Shown: piece after piece, positions 1 to 7,700 of the stretch | Numbering within the stretch: position 1 is the first letter of the stretch | How the letters are laid out: the number at the start of each line of letters is the position of its first letter | DNA from: Propionibacteriaceae bacterium | GTDB lineage: Bacteria; Actinomycetota; Actinomycetes; Propionibacteriales; Propionibacteriaceae | Assembly (NCBI GenBank): GCA_031254155.1 | Contig: JAIRVA010000005.1 | Span: 1-10,063, forward strand | DNA length: 10,063 nucleotides | Direction: 5' to 3' | Notes under the pieces: model-generated | The model's input: only the letters and a program-made list of their open reading frames with translations | Told to the model about the DNA's origin: nothing | The model's database searches: none | Made by a program: the position numbers and the translations under genes

Positions 1-535
1 CGAGGTTGGCCCCCGTCAACGTACCGTCGACCGCCGTGTCGGTCACGACCAGCCGCCCACAGCCCGCGGCGTTCAGCCGGTCGATGGTCGCCCACAGGTC
101 GCCGCCGGCCGCTACCCACCCCCGGGTCGCCAACTGGTCGCCCCGGACGTCGAGCGCGATGGCGATCCGGTCGCCGTACGCCCGGATGACCTCGTCACAC
201 CACCTTGGGCGTTCGACCGCCGCCGTCCCGAGGTTGACCCGGGCGCACCCCGTCGCGAGGGCGCGTTCGAGGCTCTCGTCGTCCCTAAGACCGCCGGTCA
301 GCTCGACCTGCAACCCCGGTTCGGCCACGATCTGGGAGATGACCTCGGTGTTCGGTGCCCGGCCAAAGGCGGCGTCCAGGTCGACGAGGTGCAGCCAGGC
401 CGCCCCCTGGTCCCGCCAGCGCCGGGCCATCGCCAGAGGCTCGCCAAACACCCGCTCCGAGGCGGACACGCCCTTTTCCAGCTGGACGGCGCGGCCGAAC
501 TGGATGTCGACCGCGGGCAGGATCGTGAAGGTCAT
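1..535 (-). CDS. priA: HisA/PriA phosphoribosyl isomerase, 3'-partial (cut by left window edge)
   Basis: This cytoplasmic (beta/alpha)8-barrel enzyme isomerises ProFAR to PRFAR in histidine synthesis. In actinomycetes the PriA form usually also does the TrpF step of tryptophan synthesis. The first 178 codons are present and the 3' end lies outside the window. Visible are LPAVDI with the catalytic base at Asp10, LHLVDLDAAFG at about 49-58, the phosphate-binding GGLRDDESL at 81-89, ATGCARVNLGTAA at 94-106, and the likely catalytic acid Asp170 in VDGT. Arg138 and Trp140 (RGW) match the pair associated with the TrpF activity of PriA, so dual function is inferred. Gln18 stands where PriA proteins I recall have Arg. 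The ATG at 535 overlaps the hisH stop by 4 bases and is preceded by GGGAG four bases upstream. The reading frame is open to the left edge. HisA-family identity is very secure; bifunctionality is not proven. Confidence 0.95.
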   Translation of the reverse strand, partial: MTFTILPAVDIQFGRAVQLEKGVSASERVFGEPLAMARRWRDQGAAWLHLVDLDAAFGRAPNTEVISQIVAEPGLQVELTGGLRDDESLERALATGCARVNLGTAAVERPRWCDEVIRAYGDRIAIALDVRGDQLATRGWVAAGGDLWATIDRLNAAGCGRLVVTDTAVDGTLTGANL

Positions 536-1149
536 CGGTCTCCCAGCGACTGGGTCCACCGGGCCAGCAGGGCGAGCCCCGCCCGCCCCGACTTCTCCGG
601 GTGGAACTGGGTGGAGGTGACTGGCCCGTACTCGGCCGCGGCGAGGAAGGGCGCGCCCGCGTGGGTCGTCCAGGCCGGGAAGGCCCCGGCGGGCAGGTCG
701 CCGCAGCCGAGCGCGGCGTACGAGTGGGCGAAGTAGAACCGCCCGCCGCGCGTCAGCACGGTCGCGAGCGGGTGCGGGTCCACCTCGTTCCAGCCCATGT
801 GGGGCAGCCGGAGCGTCGGCAGTTGCCGGACCGTGCCGGGGTAGATCCCGAGGCCGGCGGCGGTCGTCCCGTGCTCTTCGCCCCGCGCGAACAGGATCTG
901 GTGGCCGACACAGATGCCCAGGACCGCCCGGCCCTGCCGGACGCGCTCCCGGATGATCTCGGCGCCGCCCCGCCTGGTCAGCCCGGCCATGCAGGCCGCG
1001 AAGGCACCCACGCCGGGGACGACGAGGCCGTCCGCCGCCCGGGCCGCCGCCGGATCGGCGGTGAGCTGGACATCGGCGCCGACCTCGATGAGAGCACGTA
1101 CGACCGAGTGGGTGTTGCCCGAGCCGTAGTCGAAGACGACGACCTTCAC
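532..1149 (-). CDS. hisH: Imidazole glycerol phosphate synthase, glutamine amidotransferase subunit HisH
   Basis: HisH hydrolyses glutamine and passes ammonia through HisF to make IGP and AICAR from PRFAR. HisF is not in this window. The protein has 205 residues, normal for the family, and is one class I amidotransferase domain. Nucleophile Cys80 lies in GICVGHQ, and the His183/Glu185 pair in QFHPEKSG. PGVGAF (45-50), PHMGWN (116-121) and FYFAHSYA (138-145) are typical HisH motifs. I chose GTG at 1149 because it begins the protein with the family start (KVVVFDYGSGN) and makes a GTGA overlap with the hisB stop. The longer frame reaching 1401 would add 84 residues unlike HisH, encoded inside hisB. 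Two details are unusual: GHQ where HisH more often has GMQ, and GNTHS where GNLxS or GNVxS is common. The identification is firm. Confidence 0.96.
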   Translation of the reverse strand: MKVVVFDYGSGNTHSVVRALIEVGADVQLTADPAAARAADGLVVPGVGAFAACMAGLTRRGGAEIIRERVRQGRAVLGICVGHQILFARGEEHGTTAAGLGIYPGTVRQLPTLRLPHMGWNEVDPHPLATVLTRGGRFYFAHSYAALGCGDLPAGAFPAWTTHAGAPFLAAAEYGPVTSTQFHPEKSGRAGLALLARWTQSLGDR

Positions 1150-1751
1150 AGGGTACCCTTCGTCGACGGAATGCCGGTCACCCGCGGGTCGGGTTGGACG
1201 GCGGCCCGCAGCGCCCGCGCCAGCGCCTTGTACTGCGCCTCGACGATGTGGTGCGGGTCGCGTCCCGCGAGGAGGCGCAAGTGGACGCAGACGCCCGCAT
1301 TGAGAGCGAGCGACTCGACCACGTGGCGCGTCATGGAGCCCTGGTAGACCACGCCCGACCCGATGCGGGCGTAGGCCTGGGCCTTCGGCTCGCCGGTACA
1401 CCGGGCGTAACCCCGGCCCGAGAGGTCCACCGTACAGTGGGCGAGGGCCTCGTCGAGCGGGACCGCCGCGTCGCCGAACCGGGCGATCCCGGCCTTGTCG
1501 CCGAGGGCCTGCTTCAGCGCCTGCCCGAGCGCGATGGCGGTGTCTTCGACCACGTGGTGCCCGTCGATGTGGACGTCCCCCGTCGCCGCCACGTCCAGGT
1601 CGATGAGCGAATGACGGCTGAGCGCCGTCAGCATGTGGTCGTAGAAGCCGACGGTGGTCGAAACCGACGACTCGCCCCGCCCGTCGAGGTCGATCCGGAT
1701 CGTCACCGACGATTCCGAGGTCACCCGCTCAATGGTCGCGGTCCGGTTCAT
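1146..1751 (-). CDS. hisB: Imidazoleglycerol-phosphate dehydratase HisB
   Basis: HisB dehydrates imidazole glycerol phosphate to imidazole-acetol phosphate in the cytoplasm, using a di-manganese centre. The protein has 201 residues and is the single-function dehydratase: there is no fused histidinol-phosphatase domain as in E. coli. The family shows as a tandem repeat of metal motifs, HHVVED at 65-70 and HHIVEA at 167-172. Other markers are GFYDHML at 35-41, DVHIDGHH around 59-66 and DLSGRGY at 109-115. The ATG at 1751 overlaps the hisC stop in ATGA, and AGGAG lies eight bases upstream within the hisC end. Its own TGA overlaps the GTG of hisH. A separate histidinol-phosphate phosphatase must be encoded elsewhere in the genome, since none is seen here. 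Confidence 0.97.
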   Translation of the reverse strand: MNRTATIERVTSESSVTIRIDLDGRGESSVSTTVGFYDHMLTALSRHSLIDLDVAATGDVHIDGHHVVEDTAIALGQALKQALGDKAGIARFGDAAVPLDEALAHCTVDLSGRGYARCTGEPKAQAYARIGSGVVYQGSMTRHVVESLALNAGVCVHLRLLAGRDPHHIVEAQYKALARALRAAVQPDPRVTGIPSTKGTL

Positions 1752-2848
1752 GATGTGCTCCTCTCCCCGCTCTGGATTTCGGCCAGAGCCTCAAAAAACC
1801 GGGCCATGTCTGGGTCGGTGCCAACGCACGTCCGCAGGTACGGCTCGGGTCCAGTTTCCCTGATGAGAACGCCCCGGCCGGCGAGCGCCGCCCAGGCGGC
1901 GTGGCGGTCGGCGAAGGGCCCGAACAAGCAAAAGTTGGCCTGCGAGTCGACGACAGCGTAACCCAGCTCCCGCAGCCGGGTGATCGTCTGGTCGCGGGTC
2001 GCCCGCAGGTGGTCGACATCGGCCAGCAGTGCGGGCGCGTGGTCGAGCGCCGCGCCGGCCACGGCCTGGGTGACGGCGCTCAGGTGGTACGGCAGCCGGA
2101 CGACCCGGAGCGCGTCCACCACGGCGGGGGCGGCGGCGACGTACCCGAGCCGCCCGCCCGCGAAGGCGAAGGCCTTGCTCATGGTCCGCGTGACCAGGAG
2201 GCGCCCTGACAAGGGCAGCAACTCCAGCGCGCTCGGGGTCGTGGCGAACTCCTGGTAGGCCTCGTCGACGACCACGATGCCCCGGCTCGCGCGCAGAATC
2301 GTCTCGACCAGACCGAGGCTCGTCACCGTCCCGGTCGGGTTGTTCGGGCTCGCGATGACGATGATGTCCGGCTGGTGGCGGGCGATGGCGGCCAGGGCGA
2401 CGCCCTGGTCGATGGTGAAGTCGGGGCCACGCGGGATGGTGAGGTACTCCGTGTGGGTGTCGCGGGCGTACTCGGGGTACATCGAGTAACTCGGCGTGAA
2501 CGTACACACCGAGCGTCCCGGCCCTCCGAAAGCCTGCAGGATCTGGATCATGATCTCGTTCGAACCGTTGGCGGCCCAGACCTCGCCTGCCGTGAGGCCG
2601 TACCCCAGGTAGCCCGCGAGCTTGGCCCGCAGTACGGTCGCCTCCCGGTCCGGGTAGCGGTTGATGTCCGCCACGGCCCGCCGGACCGCCGCGGTCATCG
2701 CCTCGCGTACGGCCGGGGGCGGCGGGTACGGGTTCTCGTTCACATTGAGCCGGACAGGCACGTCCAACTGGGGGGCGCCGTACGGCCGGGCGTCCCGCAA
2801 CTCGGCCCGTAGCGGCAGCTCGTCCCAGGTGATGGCGGCGGTCGTCAT
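1748..2848 (-). CDS. hisC: Histidinol-phosphate aminotransferase HisC
   Basis: This PLP-dependent fold type I aminotransferase converts imidazole-acetol phosphate plus glutamate to histidinol phosphate. The protein has 366 residues, normal for HisC. It begins with the substrate-loop motif LNVNENPYPPPP (34-45). The cofactor site is clear: ANGSNE at 93-98, SPNNPTG at 167-173, DEAY at 195-198, and the Schiff-base Lys225 in TMSKAFAFAGGRLGY. A C-terminal Arg339 in LRTCVGT is the expected carboxylate-binding arginine. The ATG at 2848 overlaps the hisD TGA by 4 bases, and the stop at 1748 overlaps hisB in the same way, suggesting coupled translation. Some actinomycete homologues also accept aromatic keto acids; nothing here decides that. 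The position between hisD and hisB supports the histidine role. Confidence 0.97.
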   Translation of the reverse strand: MTTAAITWDELPLRAELRDARPYGAPQLDVPVRLNVNENPYPPPPAVREAMTAAVRRAVADINRYPDREATVLRAKLAGYLGYGLTAGEVWAANGSNEIMIQILQAFGGPGRSVCTFTPSYSMYPEYARDTHTEYLTIPRGPDFTIDQGVALAAIARHQPDIIVIASPNNPTGTVTSLGLVETILRASRGIVVVDEAYQEFATTPSALELLPLSGRLLVTRTMSKAFAFAGGRLGYVAAAPAVVDALRVVRLPYHLSAVTQAVAGAALDHAPALLADVDHLRATRDQTITRLRELGYAVVDSQANFCLFGPFADRHAAWAALAGRGVLIRETGPEPYLRTCVGTDPDMARFFEALAEIQSGERSTS

Positions 2849-4146
2849 GACTGCCTCACCGCGATGGCGTGCGCGTGGGCGGGGAGGTGCTCGCTCAAGG
2901 CGAAGACCTGGATGCCGTCCGCGATGGCGGCCAGAGCGGCCTGGTCGTAGTCGATGACGTGCATCGTCTTGAGGAAGGACCGGACGGTGAGCCCGGACGA
3001 ATGCCGGGCGGCCCCCCCGGTCGGCAGGACGTGGGTCGAGCCCGCCGAGTAGTCGCCGAGCGAGACCGGGGAGTACGGCCCGAGGAAGACCGCGCCCGCC
3101 CGGCGGACCGCGCGCGCCGTGGTCGCCGGATCAGCGGTCATGATCTCCAGGTGTTCGGCGCCGTACGCGTTCGCGACCTCGATTCCCTGCGCCAGGTCGC
3201 GGACGAGCACGATGGCCGACTGTTGGCCGGTGAGCGCCTCCCGGACCCGGCCGGCGTGGAGGGTTTCCGCCACCATCTGTTCCAGCTCCGCCTCGACCCG
3301 GTCGGCCAGGCCGGGGTCGTCGGTGATGAGCACGGACGCCGACCCCGGTCCGTGCTCGGCCTGGCTCAGCAGGTCGGCGGCCACGAAGTCCGCCCGCGCG
3401 GTCTTGTCGGCCAGGACGGCGATCTCGGACGGCCCGGCCTCGGCGTCGATGCCGACCAGGCCCTTGACGTACCGCTTCGCCGCCACGACGAAGATATTGC
3501 CCGGACCGGTCACCAGGTCGACCCCCGCACACAGCCCGGGGACACCGTACGCGAACATGGCGATGGCCTGCGCCCCGCCGACCGCGTACACCTCGTCGAC
3601 CCCCAACAAGTGGGCGACGGCGAGGATCGTCGGGTGGGGCAGCCCGCCGAAGGCGGCCTGCGGCGGCGAGGCGACGGCCAGACTCCTCACCCCGGCGGCC
3701 TGGGCGGGGACCACGTTCATGATGACGCTCGACGCGAGCGGCTCGAGCCCGCCGGGGACGTACAGCCCGACGCGGCCCACCGGCACCGACGTGATCGTCA
3801 CCCGGGCCCCCCCGGCCAGTGTGGCCGTGACATCGGGGACCGCGGCCTCCAGGGCCGCGACGGCGCGGCGCCGTTCGATCGACGTCAGGTACGCCGAGCG
3901 CAGGGCGGGGTCGAGTTCGTCGGCACAGCGGGCGAGCACGGCGGGGTCGACGCGGAAATGCCCGGGCACCACGTGGTCGAACTGCCCACTCAACTTCTGG
4001 AGCGCGGCCTCGCCGCCGGTCCGGACGGCCTCGCAGATCGGGGCAACCGCCACGAGCGCGGCCGCCACGTCAAACTCCGCCCGCGGTACCACCTGGGAGT
4101 AGTCCGGCCCCGCGGCCCGGCAATCAATGCGTCTCACGCCGGTCAT
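2845..4146 (-). CDS. hisD: Histidinol dehydrogenase HisD
   Basis: HisD catalyses the last two oxidations of the pathway, L-histidinol to L-histidine with two NAD+, using zinc. The 433-residue protein is of usual length. Recognisable stretches are VGLYVPGG (126-133), VYAVGGAQAIAMFAYG (186-201) and VTGPGNIFVVAAKRYVKG (212-229), followed by IDAEAGPSEI. Expected zinc ligands and catalytic residues are present: Gln262 and His265 in SQAEHGP, the acid-base pair Glu331-His332 in GAEHLEIM, Asp365 in GDYSAGSTHVLPT, and a C-terminal His at about 424. The ATG at 4146 overlaps the stop of the membrane-protein gene in ATGA. Its Shine-Dalgarno is weak (GGTAGA), so translation probably depends on the gene before it. 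A GTG three codons further in is a possible alternative start. HisD is first of the his genes here, as in many actinomycetes. Confidence 0.97.
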   Translation of the reverse strand: MTGVRRIDCRAAGPDYSQVVPRAEFDVAAALVAVAPICEAVRTGGEAALQKLSGQFDHVVPGHFRVDPAVLARCADELDPALRSAYLTSIERRRAVAALEAAVPDVTATLAGGARVTITSVPVGRVGLYVPGGLEPLASSVIMNVVPAQAAGVRSLAVASPPQAAFGGLPHPTILAVAHLLGVDEVYAVGGAQAIAMFAYGVPGLCAGVDLVTGPGNIFVVAAKRYVKGLVGIDAEAGPSEIAVLADKTARADFVAADLLSQAEHGPGSASVLITDDPGLADRVEAELEQMVAETLHAGRVREALTGQQSAIVLVRDLAQGIEVANAYGAEHLEIMTADPATTARAVRRAGAVFLGPYSPVSLGDYSAGSTHVLPTGGAARHSSGLTVRSFLKTMHVIDYDQAALAAIADGIQVFALSEHLPAHAHAIAVRQS

Positions 4147-4718
4147 TCTACCGGTTCGCCGGGGGCCTCACCGGCCCCGCCCGGGGTAGTGGCCGGGACG
4201 TGCGCGATCCATCCCCGGCGCCGGACGAACGAGCCGACGAGGACGGGCAGGACGGCCCCCCCGGCCCACACCGCGAGTGGTACCCAGGTGTGGCTTGTGA
4301 AATCAACCACGACCGAGTCACCCCTGGCCGCCTGGGCGATGCGTTTCTCGAAGTCCCGGGCCCCGATGAACTCCCCGACCCCCCGCGTGATGAGCCCGGC
4401 CAGGGCGCCGCCGGCCACGGCGAGGAGCGTGACCGGCCAACCGACCCGCCGGAACAGTACCCAGGCGGTCACCCCGATGACGAGCCCGGCCACCAGTCCG
4501 ACCAGCGTGTAGTAGACATCGGTCGCCCCGATCTGGCTGAGCCCCGATTCGAGAATGACCGCCCGATAGGTTGAGTCGATGGTGTAGCTCGGCAGACGGA
4601 CCACCACGGTCCACACGAACCCGGCGACCACGGCCACCACGACGATAGCCGCCACGTACACCGTGAGCCACGGCCGCAGCCGCCGCCACTGTCCACTGCT
4701 TCCCTGGCGGTTGTTCAT
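4143..4718 (-). CDS. Small four-helix membrane protein, possibly DUF2567 family
   Basis: This is a predicted integral membrane protein of 191 residues with unknown function. The N-terminus is basic (about seven Arg in the first 15 residues), so it is likely cytoplasmic. Hydrophobic segments lie at roughly 17-40, 69-89, 94-113 and 145-165, with an outside loop of about 28 residues between the first two. The short tail is Pro/Gly/Glu-rich. The pattern resembles actinobacterial DUF2567 proteins as I remember them: one helix, an outside loop, a G-rich helix pair, a GD-containing loop, then a W/P-rich last helix. This is a weak, memory-based call. I chose the ATG at 4718 over one seven codons upstream (4739) because it makes an ATGA overlap with the dnaE stop and has AGGAG four bases before it. 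Its own stop overlaps hisD. The link to dnaE and hisD is positional only. Confidence 0.85.
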   Translation of the reverse strand: MNNRQGSSGQWRRLRPWLTVYVAAIVVVAVVAGFVWTVVVRLPSYTIDSTYRAVILESGLSQIGATDVYYTLVGLVAGLVIGVTAWVLFRRVGWPVTLLAVAGGALAGLITRGVGEFIGARDFEKRIAQAARGDSVVVDFTSHTWVPLAVWAGGAVLPVLVGSFVRRRGWIAHVPATTPGGAGEAPGEPVE

Positions 4719-7700
4719 ACGGCTCCTAGCTCGACGCAACTCGTCCCCAGGAGCGCTTTCAGGTCGGAGACCAGTTCGAGGGAGGCTGTGACCTTGTCGG
4801 CCAGCCGGAAGGTCTTCGTTTCCCGCGAACTCACCATCTTGAACCAGACCTGCGAGGTCCCAGGGTAAGTCTCCAGTGTACGCTTCAGCGCCCCCATGGC
4901 CGACCGGGTGACGCGGGCCATCGGCAGCGACACCGTGATCGCGGTCAGCCCGTCGGAGTCGACGTTGACCGGGATCACCTTCTCGACCGTGAAGTCCACC
5001 CCTTCGTCACGGGGGCGGATGCTGCCCAGCAGTTGGACGACGGTGTCCGGGACGAGTTGCGCCGCGTACTCCGTGTAGGCCTGCGGGAAGACCTGCGCCG
5101 TGACCGACGAGTCGAGGTCTTCCAGCACGATCTGGGCCCAGGCCGCGCCCTTCTTCGTCTGGCGCCGGACGACCGAGGTGATCATGCCGGCGAGTCTGAC
5201 CTTGGTCGCCGACTCGGCGGCCTCCCCCACCGCGCTGATGGGCATGTCGCGGTGGGCCGCGATGATGGTTTCCAGCCCGTTGAGCGGGTGGTCAGAGACG
5301 TAGAGACCCAGCATCTCGCGTTCGAACGCCAGTTTGGTCTGTTTGTCCCAGTCGGGCAGATCCGGGATCGGTTCGGAGTACGCCAGCTCGCCCCCGCCGC
5401 CCGAGTCCCCGAACAGGTCGTCCTGGCCGTACGACTGGTTGCGCTTGACTTCGAGCACCGAGTCGATGGCGTGCTCGTACACCTCCAGCAGCGCGCGCCG
5501 CGGGTGACCCAGCGAGTCGAAGGCGCCGGCCTTGATGAGCGATTCGAAGACCCGCTTGTTGCACACCGAGATAGGGACATTGGTGAGGAACTGGTAGAAG
5601 TCGGTCGCCGGGCCGTGTTCGGTCCGCGCGCCGAGGATCGCCTCGACGACGTTGGTGCCGACGTTGCGGATCGCCGTCAGCCCGTACCGGATCGCACCGC
5701 CCGCCGGGGCGAACTTCGCCTGCGACTCGTTGACATCGGGCGGCAGGACGGTGATCCCCATCCGGCGGCACTCCGCGAGGTAGACCGCCGATTTGTCCTT
5801 GTCGGACTTGACGGACTCGAGCAGCGCGGCCATGTACTCCGCCGGGTAGTTGGCCTTGAAGTAGGCCGTCCAGTAGGAGACGAGCCCGTACCCCGCCGTG
5901 TGAGACTTGTTGAAGGCGTAGCCCGCGAAGGGCGCCATGACGTCCCAGAGCGCCTTGGTCGCCTGCGGGGAGTAGCCGTGGGTGGCCATGCCCTTCGCGA
6001 ACGGCTCGTACTCCTGGTCGATGATGGCCTGCTTCTTCTTGCCCATCGCCCGGCGTAGCAGGTCGGCGCCGCCCAGGGTGTAGCCGGCGAGCTCGCGCGC
6101 GATGGCCATCAGCTGTTCTTGGTAGACGAGCAGGTGGTACGTGTTGCCGAGGATCGGCTCGAGGGCCTCCTTGAGCTCGGGATGGATCGGCGCAATCGGC
6201 TCGCGGCCGTTCTTGCGGTCGGCGTAGTGGATGTGGGCGTTGGCGGCCATCGGGCCGGGGCGGTAGAGCGCGAGCACGGCGGCGATGTCCTCGAACTGGG
6301 TCGGCGCCATGAGCTTCAGCAGGGAACGCATCGGCCCGCCGTCGAGCTGGAAGACGCCCAGGGTTTCGCCGGAGGCCAGTAGCTCATACGTCTTCTGGTC
6401 GGTGAGCGGCAGGTCGAGCGGGTCGATGGCCACGCCCTGGTTCGTCTTGACCAGTTCCAGGGTGTGGTCGATGATGCCGAGGTTGCGCAGCCCCAGCACG
6501 TCCATTTTCATGAGCCCCATGGCCTCGCACTGGGGGTACGAGAAGCCCGTCAGCCGGACCCCGTCGTCGCGCATGTGCAGCGGGATGACGTCGAGCAGCG
6601 GTTCGGACGACAGGATGACCGCGGCCGCGTGGACCCCCGTGCCCCGGATCAGCCCCTCGATCCCCATCCCCGTGTCCACGACCCGGTGCACGTCGGCGTC
6701 GGTCTCGTACAGCCCCCGGAACTCCCCCGCCTCGTTGTACCGGTCGGCCGCGGGGTCGAACATGTCGGTGAGGGTGAGCTTGCCGGTCGGGTCGTTGGGG
6801 ATGGCCTTGACGATACGCTCGCCCATTTGGAAGGGATAGCCGAGGATGCGGGACGAGTCCTTGATGGCGTTCTTGGCCTTGATGGTGGAGAAGGTGTTGA
6901 CCTGGGCGGTGTACTCCGCCCCGTAGGTGTCCGCGAAGTAGGCCACAATCTTGTCGCGGTTGCGGTCGTCGACGTCGAGGTCGACGTCGGGGGGCGAGAC
7001 CCGCTCCGGGTTGAGGAAGCGTTCGAACAGCAGGCCGTGCTCGAGCGGGTCGAGCTCCGTGATACGGGTGAGGTACGCGATCATCGAGCCCGTCGCCGAG
7101 CCACGCCCCGGCCCGACCCGGATGCCGGTGTCCCGCGCGAAACGGCAGATGTCCGAGACGACGAGGAAGTACGCCGAGAAGCCGAGGGGCTCGATCACCT
7201 TGAGCTCGGTCTCGACCCGGTCGAGGACGGCCTGGGACGGGTGGTCGCCGTACCGCTGCCGCAGGCCCTCTTCGACCTTGAGGCGGAGAAACGATTCCTG
7301 CGTGTGGCCCTCGGGGACCTTGAACTGCGGCATCCGGTCGACGTGGTCGAAGATCTCGTCGTAGCCCTCGACCATCTCCGCGATGTCGAGCGTGGTGTCG
7401 CAGGCCTCGGGCAGGGCGTAGAAAAGGTCGCGCATCTCGTCGGCGGACCGCAGGTAGTAGCCGTCGCCGTTGAAGCGGAAGCGCCGCTCGTCGTCCTTGT
7501 TGCGGCCGACCCCGATGCAGAGCAGGTTGTCGTGGGCGTCCGCCTGGTCGGCGGTGACGTAGTGGGAGTCGTTGGTCGCGATGGTGCGCAGCCCCAGTTC
7601 CTTGGCGAGGCGCAGCAACTCGGCGCGGACATCGGTTTCGAGGGAGAGCCCGTGGTCCATCAGTTCGACGAAGAAGTTCTCCTGGCCGAAGATGTCACGG

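Noticed and set aside
6..620. Plus-strand open frame opposite hisA and hisH
   Set aside because: The minus strand reads a continuous PriA-type HisA with catalytic motifs; the plus-strand translation is Ser/Arg/Pro-rich shadow.
1150..1401. 84-residue N-terminal extension of HisH
   Set aside because: This frame runs inside hisB and the residues do not resemble HisH. The GTG at 1149 gives a normal HisH N-terminus and a GTGA overlap.
2869..4512. Open frame of 547 codons on the plus strand opposite hisD and the membrane-protein gene
   Set aside because: It crosses the hisD/membrane-protein junction, is low-complexity Arg/Gly/Asp-rich sequence, and matches no family I know. The opposite strand is clearly coding.
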